Notes: generated by a model not told the origin, from the sequence alone. A DNA stretch of 64,000 bases from Corynebacterium mucifaciens (GCF_012396315.1 NZ_JAAXPF010000005.1:90657-154656), one strand, 5' to 3'. Shown: positions 23,637-34,900, counted from the first letter of the stretch. Made by a program: numbers and translations.

Positions 23637-24884
23637 GTGAAGCGCGCGGTGGCAGCTGCGGCGGCGCTGAGCTTCTGCGTATCGACGCCAGCGTTCGCCC
23701 AAGACACCGAAACACCTACAGCAACACCGTCAGAGGCCGGCCCGACCGTGGGCTACTACGACGACGGCGGCAACTGGATCCCGCCGAGCCGGGGCCGCGC
23801 GCCCGAGACGGACCACTGCCCGCAGGCAACCTGGCCGCCGGAGCCGGTCTCCACGTCGGAGCGCGCAGCGTCCTCCCCCACGCCACTGCCGGTGCGCTAC
23901 CACGGCCCCTGCGGCGTCACCGCCGCCGGTGGCTACAGCGTCCCAGACGGCGTGGTCGCCTCGGCCTGGCTAGTCGCCGACCTGGACGCGGGCGAGGTGG
24001 TGGCGATGAAAGACCCGCACGGTCGCTACCGTCCCGCCTCCATCATCAAGGTCCTGCTGGCGCTTACCGTCATCAATGAGCTGCCACTGGACCAGAAGGT
24101 GCCGGTCTCCGCCGAGTCCGCCGGGCAGGAGGGCTCCGCCGCCGGCATCGGCGAAGGTGGCGACTACACGGTCGAAGATCTCCTCACCGGTCTACTGCTG
24201 GCCTCCGGCAACGACTGCGCCCACGCGCTGGCCCAGACGCTCGGCGGCGACGAGCTCACCCTCGGCAAGATCAATGCGCTCGCGCGGCGGCTGGGGATGC
24301 ACGACACCCGCGCCACCTCCTACTCGGGGTTGGACAGCGCGGGCATGTCCACGTCTGCCTGGGACATGGGGCTCGCCTACGCCGCTGCGTTTACGAACCC
24401 GACGTTTGCCCGAATTGTCGACACCGAGCACTACCGCTTCCCCGGCTTCGACGGGTTGCCGCCGTTCGAACTGTGGAACGACAACCAGCTCTACCTCAAC
24501 GACCCGGACGGCATCGGCGGCAAGACCGGCTACACCGACGACGCGAACCATACCTTCGTCGGCGCCGTCGACCACGAGGGGCGGCGCCTGCTGGCCGTGG
24601 TGCTCGACACCGCGGCCTATGACCACCGCGCGTGGGAACAAGCACAGATGCTGCTGAATGAGGCGTATGGTGTGCGAAGCTCCATCGCAAAGCTTGAGCC
24701 CTTGGCAGCACCAGCCGCGCCGACAACAACGAAAGCCGCCCCCACCCCCACGCCTGTGGCTGGGGAGGAGACGGCCTGGAACCGCTGGCAGTCCTATGCG
24801 ATTGTGGCGGGCGTGCTCGTGCTCGCCGTCGGAGCTGCGGCGATCAGTCTCGCGACAACAACGAGGCAACGCCGACGCCGATAG
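23637..24884 (+). CDS. D-alanyl-D-alanine carboxypeptidase (low-molecular-weight PBP)
   Basis: A 415-residue exported peptidase S11 protein. The signal peptide is MKRAVAAAAALSFCVSTPAFAQ. The three serine-enzyme motifs are present: SIIK (in RPASIIKVL), SGN (LLASGNDCA) and KTG (GGKTGYTDD). A Pro/Thr-rich linker leads to a C-terminal membrane anchor and a basic tail. It trims peptidoglycan pentapeptides. It starts at a GTG directly after the TRIC stop. Its 3' end overlaps the convergent YihY gene by 41 bases. Confidence 0.92.
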   Translation: MKRAVAAAAALSFCVSTPAFAQDTETPTATPSEAGPTVGYYDDGGNWIPPSRGRAPETDHCPQATWPPEPVSTSERAASSPTPLPVRYHGPCGVTAAGGYSVPDGVVASAWLVADLDAGEVVAMKDPHGRYRPASIIKVLLALTVINELPLDQKVPVSAESAGQEGSAAGIGEGGDYTVEDLLTGLLLASGNDCAHALAQTLGGDELTLGKINALARRLGMHDTRATSYSGLDSAGMSTSAWDMGLAYAAAFTNPTFARIVDTEHYRFPGFDGLPPFELWNDNQLYLNDPDGIGGKTGYTDDANHTFVGAVDHEGRRLLAVVLDTAAYDHRAWEQAQMLLNEAYGVRSSIAKLEPLAAPAAPTTTKAAPTPTPVAGEETAWNRWQSYAIVAGVLVLAVGAAAISLATTTRQRRRR

Positions 24885-25938
24885 CGCCGAGGGCCGCGCC
24901 CACGCCGAGGGCCTTACCGGCGGCGTTCTGCTCGTCCCTGCCGCGCACGGCGCCCGCGCGGACGTTGATCACAGCCGGCTCCGGAACCTCAGCCGGTTCC
25001 AGCGCCAGCGACTCGTCCGTGGTGGCGGTCCACGCGGCGACGTAGAGCACCACTCGCCAGATCAGGTACAGCAGCACCATGAGTGTGATGATCGGGCCGA
25101 AGATCGCGCCCGCGGGGTTGCCCGTAGCCGACGAGATGACCAGACCGGCAAACTGCTGCAGCACGGCAAAGATCACCGCGCCGAGCAAGGCACCCTTCAG
25201 GCCCGACTTCACCGGCACCTTCGTGCGCGGCATATACATGTTCACCCACAGCATGACCAGGAAGCTGGCCAAGACGCTGACCAAAAAGCCGACAATCCAG
25301 ACCACCGCACGCGAACCCGGGAAATCCCCGATACCGAGGCGATCCATGGCAGTAGACGTCCAGCTGGACACGCCGATAGCGGTCACCACAGCTGCCACGA
25401 CGAACAGCAGAATCAGCACGATCAGGCCGAGTAAATCCGCGAGCTTCTTCATGGCGAAGTTGCCGCCCTCGTTCGCGTCCACCTTCCACATCGCGGACAC
25501 GCCCACGCGTAGGTGATTCATCCAGTTCAGGCCGGACCACAAGGTGGTGAGCAAACCGACACCGGCGACCGCGCTGCGCTGCTCAATAGCCTGGTCGATG
25601 ACTTGGTTTACCATGTTGCCGAGATCCCCGTCCAGGGACTGGGTGATCTGGTCCTGAATGTCGCGCATCAGGTCCGGGCGAGCGTTGAGGAAGAAACCGA
25701 GACCCGCGAACATGAGCATCAGCAGCGGAAACAGCGCCAGGACTGAGAAGTACGTGACGCCGGCGGCCATCTGGTTGCCGCCCTGGGAGCCGAAGCGGTC
25801 GTTCATGCGCAACAGGTGGCCGGCGGCGTGAGACTTCTGCTCCACCTTGTCCTCTAGGCCCTCTTGTTGCTGCTTCGAGGCGCGTTCAATGCCTTGTTCG
25901 TCGGTGTACGCCTTACGCGGCGCGGTCGAGGTTGCCAT
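24844..25938 (-). CDS. YihY/BrkB family inner membrane protein
   Basis: A 364-residue membrane protein with about six hydrophobic segments and the family signatures AAGVTYFSVLALFPLLM and NMYMPRTKVPVKSGLKGALLGAVIFAVLQQ. A short helical N-terminus and a C-terminal Ala/Gly-rich segment flank the core. The function of the family is not settled. The ATG behind GAAGGGA is chosen over an open frame extending 12 codons. The IS element lies just upstream, between it and trpS. Confidence 0.87.
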   Translation of the reverse strand: MATSTAPRKAYTDEQGIERASKQQQEGLEDKVEQKSHAAGHLLRMNDRFGSQGGNQMAAGVTYFSVLALFPLLMLMFAGLGFFLNARPDLMRDIQDQITQSLDGDLGNMVNQVIDQAIEQRSAVAGVGLLTTLWSGLNWMNHLRVGVSAMWKVDANEGGNFAMKKLADLLGLIVLILLFVVAAVVTAIGVSSWTSTAMDRLGIGDFPGSRAVVWIVGFLVSVLASFLVMLWVNMYMPRTKVPVKSGLKGALLGAVIFAVLQQFAGLVISSATGNPAGAIFGPIITLMVLLYLIWRVVLYVAAWTATTDESLALEPAEVPEPAVINVRAGAVRGRDEQNAAGKALGVGAALGAIGVGVASLLSRD

Positions 25939-26041
25939 CGACGTCCCTTCATATATGTGTCGTTTACCGAACACATCGTAGAGCAGCCCGCGCGCCGACG
26001 GGGCGAGTACGCGTGCGCCGCAGCCACACCCGCCGCGAGTT

Positions 26042-26065
26042 TCCAGCTACAAGGATCCAGCTATT
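26042..26065. repeat. Left arm of a 24-bp inverted repeat flanking the IS
   Basis: The 24 bases are the exact reverse complement of 27911-27934. Both lie outside the IS terminal repeats. They contain the GGATCCAGCTA unit, which occurs twice in tandem (period 14) on the right side. Confidence 0.85.
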
Positions 26066-26080
26066 CGCTGTTTTTGGGAG

Positions 26081-27897
26081 CGCGGACAAAAAGTTGGAGT
26101 GTTGGGGGCTGAAAGGTATTCCGATGCCCGCAGCATTTCCATCTGATATCCGCGATGGTGCGATCGAGAGGTTTTTAGCCGGCTCATCTGCCCGGGAAGT
26201 GTGCAGTTGGGTTGAAAGCGTCTGCAGTCGCCGCCCGTCAGTGCACACGGTCGGCAATTGGGTTGCCGCCAAACGCCGCGGACGCACAGGCGATACCGCG
26301 CGCCGCACCTATAGCGCCGAGACGATCGCCAAGGTAGTCGCCCGCAGGTTGACCTCGGATTCGACGCTGCGCGACATTGCCGCGGAGTTCGACGTCAACG
26401 ACACCGCTGCATTGAGGTGGACGAGGCAGTATTGGCCCGACGAGAAACAACGCGACCACGCGGCGTCGATGCCATTCGACAAGGTGTATCAGGCGACAAT
26501 GAACCGTGTGAGCAACAACCGCAACGCGAAACGCGCCAGCCAGCACCACCGCGCAGACACCACCGGCAAAACAGGCAGGAAACCGCGTCCAGTCGACGAG
26601 TGGCTGCCAGGGCCAGGACCGATACCGGATATGGATGCCTTGCCGGATGATCCGGCGGTGCTGAAGAAAATGCTGGCTGATGAACGAGACCGCCAACGAG
26701 TCAAAGACGCCATCATTGACGTGCTCATGGACGGCGGTGACACGCAGGGAAAAGACCGCGTCCGTGACGGTGAGTTATCCACTGCGGCGAAAGCGGCGGT
26801 GGTTGTGGCCCTCACGGACAGGTACGGGTTTTCTGTTGCCAAAGCATGCGGGTTGGTCGGGGTTGCACCGGCGACGTTTTACTACCACCAGCGCACCCAT
26901 ACACAGGTGGTCCAGCAGCGCCGTCAACGCCGCGATGCGCTCAAACCGCTGATCTTGCAGGCAGCGGCGGAATCCGGGCAAAGCTACGGCTACCGCCGCA
27001 TCTACGCCTGGTTGAAGATCAGGGGGCATACGGTGTCGGAAAAGATCGTTCGCGCCCTCATGACAGAGCTTGGGTGCCGCCCGCCGGCGAAGCAGGCGGG
27101 TAAGTATTCCTCCTACACCGGTGAAACCGACCATAAACCAGCAAACCTGCTGCTGATGACCCCGCATACCGGCAGCGGCAGCGCCGACGGTGACGCACAA
27201 GCGGATGCGGCCAGGCCTGTGATTGCGCCGTCGCAGTATTTCACCGACCATGCCGCCGCGTTGGGGCTGACCCACGATTTCCACGCGGATGCGCCATGGG
27301 AGAAAATCGGCACCGATGTCACCGAAATTCGCTGCCTGGACGGCAAACTGTTCCTATCAGCGGCGATCGACTTCTACGACGGCATGCCCGTGGCGGTGAC
27401 CATGTCGACGTCACCGGATCATGGCCTTGTCGCTGAGATGATCGCTCGTATCGATAAGAGCAAACCCGACGGGGCAAAACCGATCATCCATTCCGACCGG
27501 GGCGGGCTGTACCGAAGCCCGCGGTGGGTGAGTTTGATTACCGATCACACCCACAACAGTCTGGATTGCCCTGCCTGCCAGGCTGATGTGTGGTGTAGCA
27601 GTCGGTGGCGCTACATCCCGTCGCTGTCGCGCAAAGGCACCAGCGGCGATAACGCGCGCACCGAAGGGTTTTTCGGCACGATGAAACAAGAGTTACTCAA
27701 AGGCAGGCCGGTGGTGTCGACGATGACGGTTGCGCAGATGCGTGACTATGTTGATGCCTACATCGACTTCTATATCCACCGTCGGTTGAAGTCGACACTC
27801 GGCAAAGGGTGCACCACCATCGCCGAGCACCGGCAAGCATTGAGTGCGTAACAACGAGACAACGTCCCCCAAAACGCACTCCAACTTTTTGTCCGCA
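26081..27897 (+). mobile_element. IS3-type insertion sequence, apparently complete
   Basis: Terminal inverted repeats share GCGGACAAAAAGTTGGAGTG (left 26082-26101, right complement 27877-27896), just outside a single transposase gene. The right tip ends in CA as in the IS3 family; the left tip reads CG instead of TG. No clear 3-bp target duplication is seen (GAG versus CCC). The element sits between the start of the YihY gene and the end of trpS, enclosed by two 24-bp inverted arms. A related but distinct element enters at the right window edge. Confidence 0.88.
26124..27851 (+). CDS. IS3-type transposase, single uninterrupted frame
   Basis: A 575-residue DDE transposase. The N-terminal part has two helix-turn-helix-like segments (SAREVCSWVE and TLRDIAAEFDVNDTAALRW). 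A HTH_21-like segment (YGYRRIYAWLKIRGHTVSEKIVRAL) precedes the integrase core with WEKIGTDVTEI (first D), IIHSDRGGLY (second D) and NARTEGFFGTMKQE (E). Most IS3 elements use two overlapping frames with a programmed frameshift; here OrfA- and OrfB-like parts are one frame. The ATG follows GAAAGG. It looks intact. Confidence 0.88.
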   Translation: MPAAFPSDIRDGAIERFLAGSSAREVCSWVESVCSRRPSVHTVGNWVAAKRRGRTGDTARRTYSAETIAKVVARRLTSDSTLRDIAAEFDVNDTAALRWTRQYWPDEKQRDHAASMPFDKVYQATMNRVSNNRNAKRASQHHRADTTGKTGRKPRPVDEWLPGPGPIPDMDALPDDPAVLKKMLADERDRQRVKDAIIDVLMDGGDTQGKDRVRDGELSTAAKAAVVVALTDRYGFSVAKACGLVGVAPATFYYHQRTHTQVVQQRRQRRDALKPLILQAAAESGQSYGYRRIYAWLKIRGHTVSEKIVRALMTELGCRPPAKQAGKYSSYTGETDHKPANLLLMTPHTGSGSADGDAQADAARPVIAPSQYFTDHAAALGLTHDFHADAPWEKIGTDVTEIRCLDGKLFLSAAIDFYDGMPVAVTMSTSPDHGLVAEMIARIDKSKPDGAKPIIHSDRGGLYRSPRWVSLITDHTHNSLDCPACQADVWCSSRWRYIPSLSRKGTSGDNARTEGFFGTMKQELLKGRPVVSTMTVAQMRDYVDAYIDFYIHRRLKSTLGKGCTTIAEHRQALSA

Positions 27898-27910
27898 CCC
27901 CCTTTCGGCC

Positions 27911-27934
27911 AATAGCTGGATCCTTGTAGCTGGA
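27911..27934. repeat. Right arm of a 24-bp inverted repeat flanking the IS
   Basis: Exact reverse complement of 26042-26065. TAGCTGGATCC occurs twice here (27913-27923 and 27927-27937), separated by TTG. It lies just downstream of trpS and may have been the stem of its terminator before the IS inserted. Confidence 0.85.
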
Positions 27935-27958
27935 TCCGCGCGTAAACCCCAGCGGCCG

Positions 27959-28963
<1,005 letters not shown>

Positions 28964-28967
28964 TCAC

Positions 28968-28973
28968 ATATTA
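28968..28973 (-). promoter_or_regulatory. -10 box (TAATAT) of trpS, probable leaderless start
   Basis: TAATAT on the minus strand ends 7 bases before the trpS ATG. Confidence 0.55.
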
Positions 28974-29042
28974 GCCCGATGCGCATTCGAGGGAACCGGG
29001 GGTTGTTTACTCGCTAAGATGAAGCCCACGAAAGGAGCAGCG

Positions 29043-29764
29043 ATGACTGTGAGTAGCCGCCCTGAGACACCTCCTGTGCACATCACTGTTCTCCAGCCTG
29101 ACCCGATCAGCCCGCTCCAGCGCCTCGGCCCATGGCTGGAACGCGCCGGTGCTGAACTCGATGTCGTAGATCTCACCCAAGCGCCACAGCGTATCGACGA
29201 CACCACCTCCGCCCTCGTCTCCTCGGCGGTCGCACCAACGCTCTGGACACGGAGGCCGCACCTTGGCTGCCTGCCGTCCACGATATCCTTCGCGCTGCTC
29301 ATTCGTCTGACATGCCGGTTCTGGGTATCTGTCTCGGCCACCAAATCATCGCTGACTGCTTCGGGGGAGATGTTTCCGTCGGTCTGGCCAGTCAGGATGA
29401 AGAAGGCGCCGCGCGGGTGTCGCTGAGCGAGGCCGGTCGTACTGACCCGCTTCTCGGCACCCTCGACCACAAACTGGTTGTGGTCGAATCCCACCACGAT
29501 GCAGTGGTATCACTCCCGCCCGGCGCGCAACTGCTCGCCTCGGGTGCCCGCTGTCCCATCCACGCGATGCGTCTTGGCTCCATCGTTTCGGTCCAGTTCC
29601 ACCCCGAATGCGCCCCCGACGTCGCAGTTCAGTGGGCCGCCCGCGGCGGTTACGACGCAGCAGCTGTCACCCAGAAGCTTTCTATTTACGACGACTACCT
29701 GACCCGCACAGGCCTCACAGGCCTCACCCTCGCCGCCGGCTTCGTCCAAGCCGCTCAGTCCTAG
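29043..29764 (+). pseudogene. Class I glutamine amidotransferase, frameshifted
   Basis: The ATG at 29043 follows AAAGGAG. The first frame encodes about 60 residues (VHITVLQPDPISPLQRLGPWLERAG) and then turns to nonsense. The rest continues in the -1 frame, GGRTNALDTEAAPWLPAVHDIL, with the catalytic cysteine loop LGICLGHQ and the histidine-glutamate site VQFHPE. The break is at about 29214-29228: one missing base (probably G in CTCGTCGTCCTCGGCGGT) restores a continuous domain of about 240 residues. Either a real pseudogene or a sequencing error. No programmed slippery site is evident. Confidence 0.78.
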
Positions 29765-29769
29765 GGCCC

Positions 29770-30147
29770 CTACTCCACGATCACGTTGGCGACCGCGTAG
29801 TCGCCGTCATGGCTCAGGGAGACGCTGTGCACTCGGGGTCCTAACCGTGCGACCTCACCGCGCAACTGGACCACGGGGCGTCCGAATGCGTCGTCGACCA
29901 CTTCTATTTCGGCGAAGTTGAGCTCGTCTGGGGCGATAAGCGGTGGCTGGCCGATGATCGTTTGGGACCAGGCTTTGACGTAGGCCTCCTTTACCGCCCA
30001 GCGTCCGGCGAAGGATGCGGCACGGTTCGGTTTGGTGTTGCAAGTGCGGATTTCGCGGTCGGTGAACACAGACTCGAAGGTTGAACCTGGGAGTTCGATT
30101 TGTTGGGCGAAGGTTGAAATAGAGACGACGTCGATGCCGATATGCAT
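29770..30147 (-). CDS. acpS: Holo-ACP synthase (phosphopantetheinyl transferase)
   Basis: A 125-residue AcpS-type enzyme with the two family motifs: IGIDVVSISTF at the N-terminus and FAGRWAVKEAYVKAW in the middle (metal-binding aspartate and glutamate). It transfers 4'-phosphopantetheine from CoA to a serine of acyl carrier proteins. It sits divergently from the accD-fas cluster, whose synthase has an ACP domain but no transferase domain of its own, so it most likely activates that synthase. The ATG at 30147 has TAGGCT six bases upstream. Confidence 0.9.
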   Translation of the reverse strand: MHIGIDVVSISTFAQQIELPGSTFESVFTDREIRTCNTKPNRAASFAGRWAVKEAYVKAWSQTIIGQPPLIAPDELNFAEIEVVDDAFGRPVVQLRGEVARLGPRVHSVSLSHDGDYAVANVIVE

Positions 30148-30223
30148 GGTCAAAGCCTAATTTTCTTGAATGTCCATCGGGGGTTGGCGTTCGTGATTGA
30201 ACCTGTTGCGTGGCTGGGAATTG

Positions 30224-30263
30224 ACCTACGGACTAGTAACTTACGGACTCGTAGGTTTAAAAT
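30224..30263 (+). promoter_or_regulatory. accD promoter with tandem operator-like repeats
   Basis: Two adjacent 15-bp units, TACGGACTAGTAACT (30227-30241) and TACGGACTCGTAGGT (30242-30256), differ at three bases. The outer arms ACCTACG and CGTAGGT are inverted. TAAAAT (30258-30263) is a -10 box six bases before the accD ATG, so the repeats cover the -35 region of a probably leaderless promoter. A FasR-like fatty acid repressor is a plausible ligand, but this is inference. Confidence 0.5.
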
Positions 30264-30269
30264 GCCAGC

Positions 30270-31928
30270 ATGTCAGATACGATTACAGGTGTAAATCCGA
30301 CTGAACGGCCAGAGTCGGTACCGCCGACGACGGCGCAAACCCCGGCACCGGCGACCACGGCCGAAAAACACGATGACCTCGTGCAACGTCGTACCGAAGC
30401 GGCCGAGCCGATGGGGTCGAAGCCGCTGGAGAAGGTCCGCGCAGCAGGCAGGCTGACCGCACGTGAGCGCTTGGACTACCTGCTGGATGAGGGCTCGTTT
30501 GTGGAGTTCGACCAGCACGCACGCCACCGCACGCATGATTTCGGAATGCAGGCGAAGCGACCGGCGACAGATGGCATCGTCACCGGATTCGGCACGATTG
30601 ACGGACGCGAGGTGTGCATCTTCTCCCAGGACGGCACCGTCTTCGGCGGCGCGTTGGGTGAGGTGTACGGCGAGAAGATGACCAAGATCCAGCGGCTTGC
30701 CGTCACCACCGGTCGTCCACTGATCGGCCTCTACGAAGGCGCGGGTGCGCGCATCCAGGACGGTGCGGTGTCGCTGGACTGGATCGCGCGGACCTTCCTG
30801 CACAACATCGAAGCCTCCGGTGTGGTCCCGCAGATCTCCGTGATCATGGGAGCTTGCGCGGGCGGCAACGCCTACTCCCCCGCACTGACCGACTTTGTAG
30901 TCATGGTGGATGAGACCTCGAAGATGTTCGTCACCGGCCCGGACGTGATCAAGACAGTCACGGGCGAGGAGATCTCGCAGGAGGAGCTCGGCGGCGCATG
31001 GATCCACATGCAGCAAAGCGGCAACTGCCACTACGTTGCGGAATCCGACGAGGACGCGCTGGATTGGGTGGCTGACCTGCTGGAGTACCTCCCATCGAAC
31101 AACCGGCAGAAGTCGGCCCCGCGCCCCACGGCCCCAGCCGATGAAGACGCCACCGACGCCAAGGCGCTGGATTCCCTCATCCCCGACTCACCGAACACCC
31201 CCTATGAGGTCCGCGACGTGATTTCGCATATCGCGGACGACGGCGAGTTCCTGGAGGTCATGGAGCAGCGCGCTGAAAGCGTCGTCACTGCGTTTGGTCG
31301 GATTCAGGACCAGCCGGTTGGCTTCGTCGCTAATCAGCCCATGGTGCTCGCAGGTTGCTTGGACATTGACTCGGCTGAAAAGGCCGCGCGCTTCATCCGC
31401 ACCTGCGACAGCTTCAACATCCCGATTGTCATGCTGGTGGACGTTCCCGGCTTCCTGCCCGGCGCGAACCAGGAGCACAGCGGCATTCTGCGCCGCGGCG
31501 CGAAGCTGCTGTACGCCTACGGCGAAGCAACCGTACCGAAGGTGACCGTGACCATGCGCAAGGCATACGGCGGCGCGTACTGCGTGATGGGCTCGAAGGG
31601 CCTCGGCGCTGACGTGAACCTGGCGTGGCCTACCGCGCAGATCGCGGTGATGGGTGCGTCTGGCGCGGTCGGCTTCATCAACCGCAAAGACATTGCAAAC
31701 GCCCGCGATTCCGGCGTGAACGACGAGGAGCTCCGCGAACTGATTGCGCAGTACGAGCGCGACTACGAGGACGAGATGCTCAACCCGTACAAGGCCGCTG
31801 AGCGAGGCCTGATCGATTCGGTCATCCTCCCAAGCGAAACCCGTGCTGTTATCGCAGCGCAACTGCGTTTCTTCCGTGACAAGACCGTGGCGCGTCCAAT
31901 GCGCAAGCACGGCAATATCCCGCTCTAA
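30270..31928 (+). CDS. accD1: Acyl-CoA carboxylase beta subunit (AccD1/DtsR1-like)
   Basis: A 552-residue carboxyltransferase with both crotonase-like lobes. The N lobe has [13 protein letters not shown] and [21 protein letters not shown]; the C lobe has [44 protein letters not shown] and [14 protein letters not shown]. The end is MRKHGNIPL. It matches the acetyl-CoA carboxylase beta subunit of corynebacteria and opens the accD-fas-accE-accBC run. It would make malonyl-CoA for the synthase 36 bases downstream. Confidence 0.93.
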   Translation: MSDTITGVNPTERPESVPPTTAQTPAPATTAEKHDDLVQRRTEAAEPMGSKPLEKVRAAGRLTARERLDYLLDEGSFVEFDQHARHRTHDFGMQAKRPATDGIVTGFGTIDGREVCIFSQDGTVFGGALGEVYGEKMTKIQRLAVTTGRPLIGLYEGAGARIQDGAVSLDWIARTFLHNIEASGVVPQISVIMGACAGGNAYSPALTDFVVMVDETSKMFVTGPDVIKTVTGEEISQEELGGAWIHMQQSGNCHYVAESDEDALDWVADLLEYLPSNNRQKSAPRPTAPADEDATDAKALDSLIPDSPNTPYEVRDVISHIADDGEFLEVMEQRAESVVTAFGRIQDQPVGFVANQPMVLAGCLDIDSAEKAARFIRTCDSFNIPIVMLVDVPGFLPGANQEHSGILRRGAKLLYAYGEATVPKVTVTMRKAYGGAYCVMGSKGLGADVNLAWPTAQIAVMGASGAVGFINRKDIANARDSGVNDEELRELIAQYERDYEDEMLNPYKAAERGLIDSVILPSETRAVIAAQLRFFRDKTVARPMRKHGNIPL

Positions 31929-31964
31929 TCCCGCTCCGATGCAAAGGACCATAAGGACACTGTT

Positions 31965-34900
31965 ATGAATTCCACCTCTTTTTCTTCCCTGAAGCGTCCC
32001 GCAATCCTGTTCCCGGGGCAGGGTTCTTCCTGGCAGCAGGCGCTCGCTGATGCTGCCGCGACTCCTGTGGCACGTTTCCGCATGGAACAGCTTCTTAACG
32101 ACGCCCAGTCCCTCACCGCCGCTGTTGCCCGCCCTTTGGCCTCAGTCGTGCCAGGAGTTGTGCAGCGTATTCGCGACGCGATGGATGCGGACACCTCGCA
32201 CGAGGCGATCGACGCCCTGCCCGCGGTCAATGCACCGGCGATTCTGCTGTCGCAGATTGTTGCCGCGGAAGATCTCGAACAGCTCGGGCTCGACACCACC
32301 GACGCACTGTTCGCTGGACACTCCCAGGGCATCTTGGGCGCCGCCGCGCTCAATCGCGCCAACGGCCAACAGGCTGCGGAGAAAGCTCTTGCGTTCGCCT
32401 TCATCATGGGTGCTGCCGCAACCAACGTGTACGGTGGCGCCGACTCGCGCAGCCGGATGCTTTCGGTTCGTGGGCTGACGCCTGAGCAGGTCGGTGAGTT
32501 TGTCGTCGATACGCAAGCGGCTCCTATCAGCGTGATCAATGGGCACCGCCACGTGGTGCTGTCTGGCAGCCCGGAGGCGCTCACGCAGGCACGCAAGGAC
32601 ATCGAAGCGGCTGCGAGCAGCTACAACGCCAAGTTGGAAGTGGAGTACGGCGGATCCGAAATCACGCCGGTGTTCGACTCGCTTGATGTTGCGTACCCCT
32701 TCCACGTGGACACGAACGCCCCCGGTGTGGAGTTGGCGCAGCAGTGGGCGGACGCGTGCGGCATCACCTTTGAAACCACCACTCCCCGTGAACTTGCGCA
32801 ATCAATTTTGGTGGACCGGTTCGACTTCACCGAAACCGTGCGCGACCTGATTGCCCAGGGCGCGAGCCACATTTTCACGTTTGATACGGCTACGGCGACG
32901 ATTGCGACCAACTTGGCCAACGGCTCCGGCGTCGCTGTGTTGGACGCGTCCACCGCCGCGAAGCGCGACGAGCTTGCACGCCCGGGCGCTGAGTTGCCGC
33001 AGGGCGTGGACTACTCGGCCTACGCGCCACGAGTGATCGCGCTGCCGGATGGCAAGACGTACACGCAGACGAAGTTCTCGTCGCTAACTGGTCTGTCCCC
33101 GATCATCCTGGGTGGCATGACCCCAACGTCCGCGGACGGCGAGATTGTCGCCGCCGCTGCCAACGCCGGCTACTGGGCGGAACTTGCCGGTGGCGGCATG
33201 TACTCCGAGGAGGAGTTTGGCAAGCACACCGCCAACCTCAAGGCGTTTTTGCAGCCTGGTCGCACCGCGCAGTTCAACACCATGTTCTTCGACCGCTTCC
33301 TGTGGAACCTGCAATTCGGCCAAACGCGCATGGTGCCGAAGGCCCGCGCTGCTGGTGCTCCGTTTAGCGGCGTGTGTATCTCCGCGGGCATTCCGGACGT
33401 CGACGAGGCCACAGAACTGTTCGCGCAGCTGCACCAGGATGGCTTCCCTTACATTGCGCTCAAGCCCGGTACAACGCAGCAGATCCGCAACGCGCTCGCA
33501 ATCGCTGCGGCGAACCCGGACGACCAGGTCATCTTGATGGTGGAGGACGGCCACGCTGGCGGCCACCACTCCTGGGTTGATCTGGAGGACATGCTGTTGG
33601 AGACCTACCCCGAGATCCGCGCGCACGACAACGCGGTGCTCACCGTCGGCGGTGGCGTGTACTCGCCGGAGCGTGCCGCGGAGCTGATTACGGGCCGTTG
33701 GTCTGAGAAGTTCGGTTTGCCTGCGATGCCGGTGGATGGAGTGTTCGTCGGCACCGTGGCTATGGCCACGAAGGAGGCGAAAGCCACGGATTCGGTCAAG
33801 CAGCTGCTCGTGGACACACCTGGCCTGCCGCCGGAGAACAACGGCGGTTGGGTCGGCCGCGGTCGCGGCGTGGCGGGTGTGGCGTCGTCGCAATCGCACC
33901 TGCTGGCGGACTTGCACGACCTGGACAACTCCTTTGCCAAGGCGGCACGGTTCATCGCCTCGTTGGATATTGAGGAGTACCCGGCGCACCGCGAGGAGAT
34001 CATCGAGGCACTGTCGAAGACGGCGAAGCCGTACTTCGGCGACGTGGAGACGATGACGTACGCCGAGTGGGTCGAGCGCTTCGTCGAGCTCGCCGATCCG
34101 TTTATCGACCAGACCTGGAACGCGCGCTTTGTTGCGTTGCTCCAGCGCATCGAGGCACGTCTGAACGAGGCCGACCATGGCGAGATCCCGACCCTCTTCC
34201 CCGACGATGTCGAGATCTCCCCGCGCGATGGTCTCAGCACCTTGCTGCAGCACTACCCGCAGGCGCGCGAGGTCGTGGTTTCCCCGCGCGATGCGGCGTG
34301 GTGGATCGGTCTGCACTATGCCTACCCGAAGCCGATGCCGTGGGTGCCAGCACTTGATGCGGATCTGAAGTCCTGGTTTGGCAAGGACACCTTGTGGCAG
34401 GCACAGGATGAGCGCTACACCGCTGACCAGGTGCGCATTATCCCGGGCCCGGTTGCGGTTACTGGTATTACGCGTAAGAACGAGCCGGTTGCGCAGTTGC
34501 TGGCACGTTTTGAGGATGCCGCGACGCAGATGCTTATCGACGACGGCGCCACCGCCGAATCCCGCTTCGCTCGGCGTAGCGACGCCGCCGACGAGGCCGC
34601 GTATCTGCGCTCCTGCCCGACCTTGGTGTGGCACGGCCACCTGATGGCCAACCCTGCATACGCGCTGGACGAGGACGCCTTCGACGTGGAGGCAACCACC
34701 AACACGGCTGGTGAGCGCGAGTGGACGATCCGAATCCACGCTGATTCCGCGTGGGACCACCTGCCGGACGACCAGCGTCCGTTCTACGTGCGTGAGGTGA
34801 ACATCCCGGTCGAGATCCCTGCCGGTGCGGGCACGGGTGCCTCCCCGATTGTGGACGGCGATCGCCTGTCTGACAGCGTCTTCGAGCTGCTGTCTGGCCT

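Noticed and set aside
29214..29228. Programmed frameshift in the glutamine amidotransferase
   Set aside because: No slippery heptamer or downstream stem-loop is visible, and such enzymes are not known to use frameshifting. A one-base loss explains it better.
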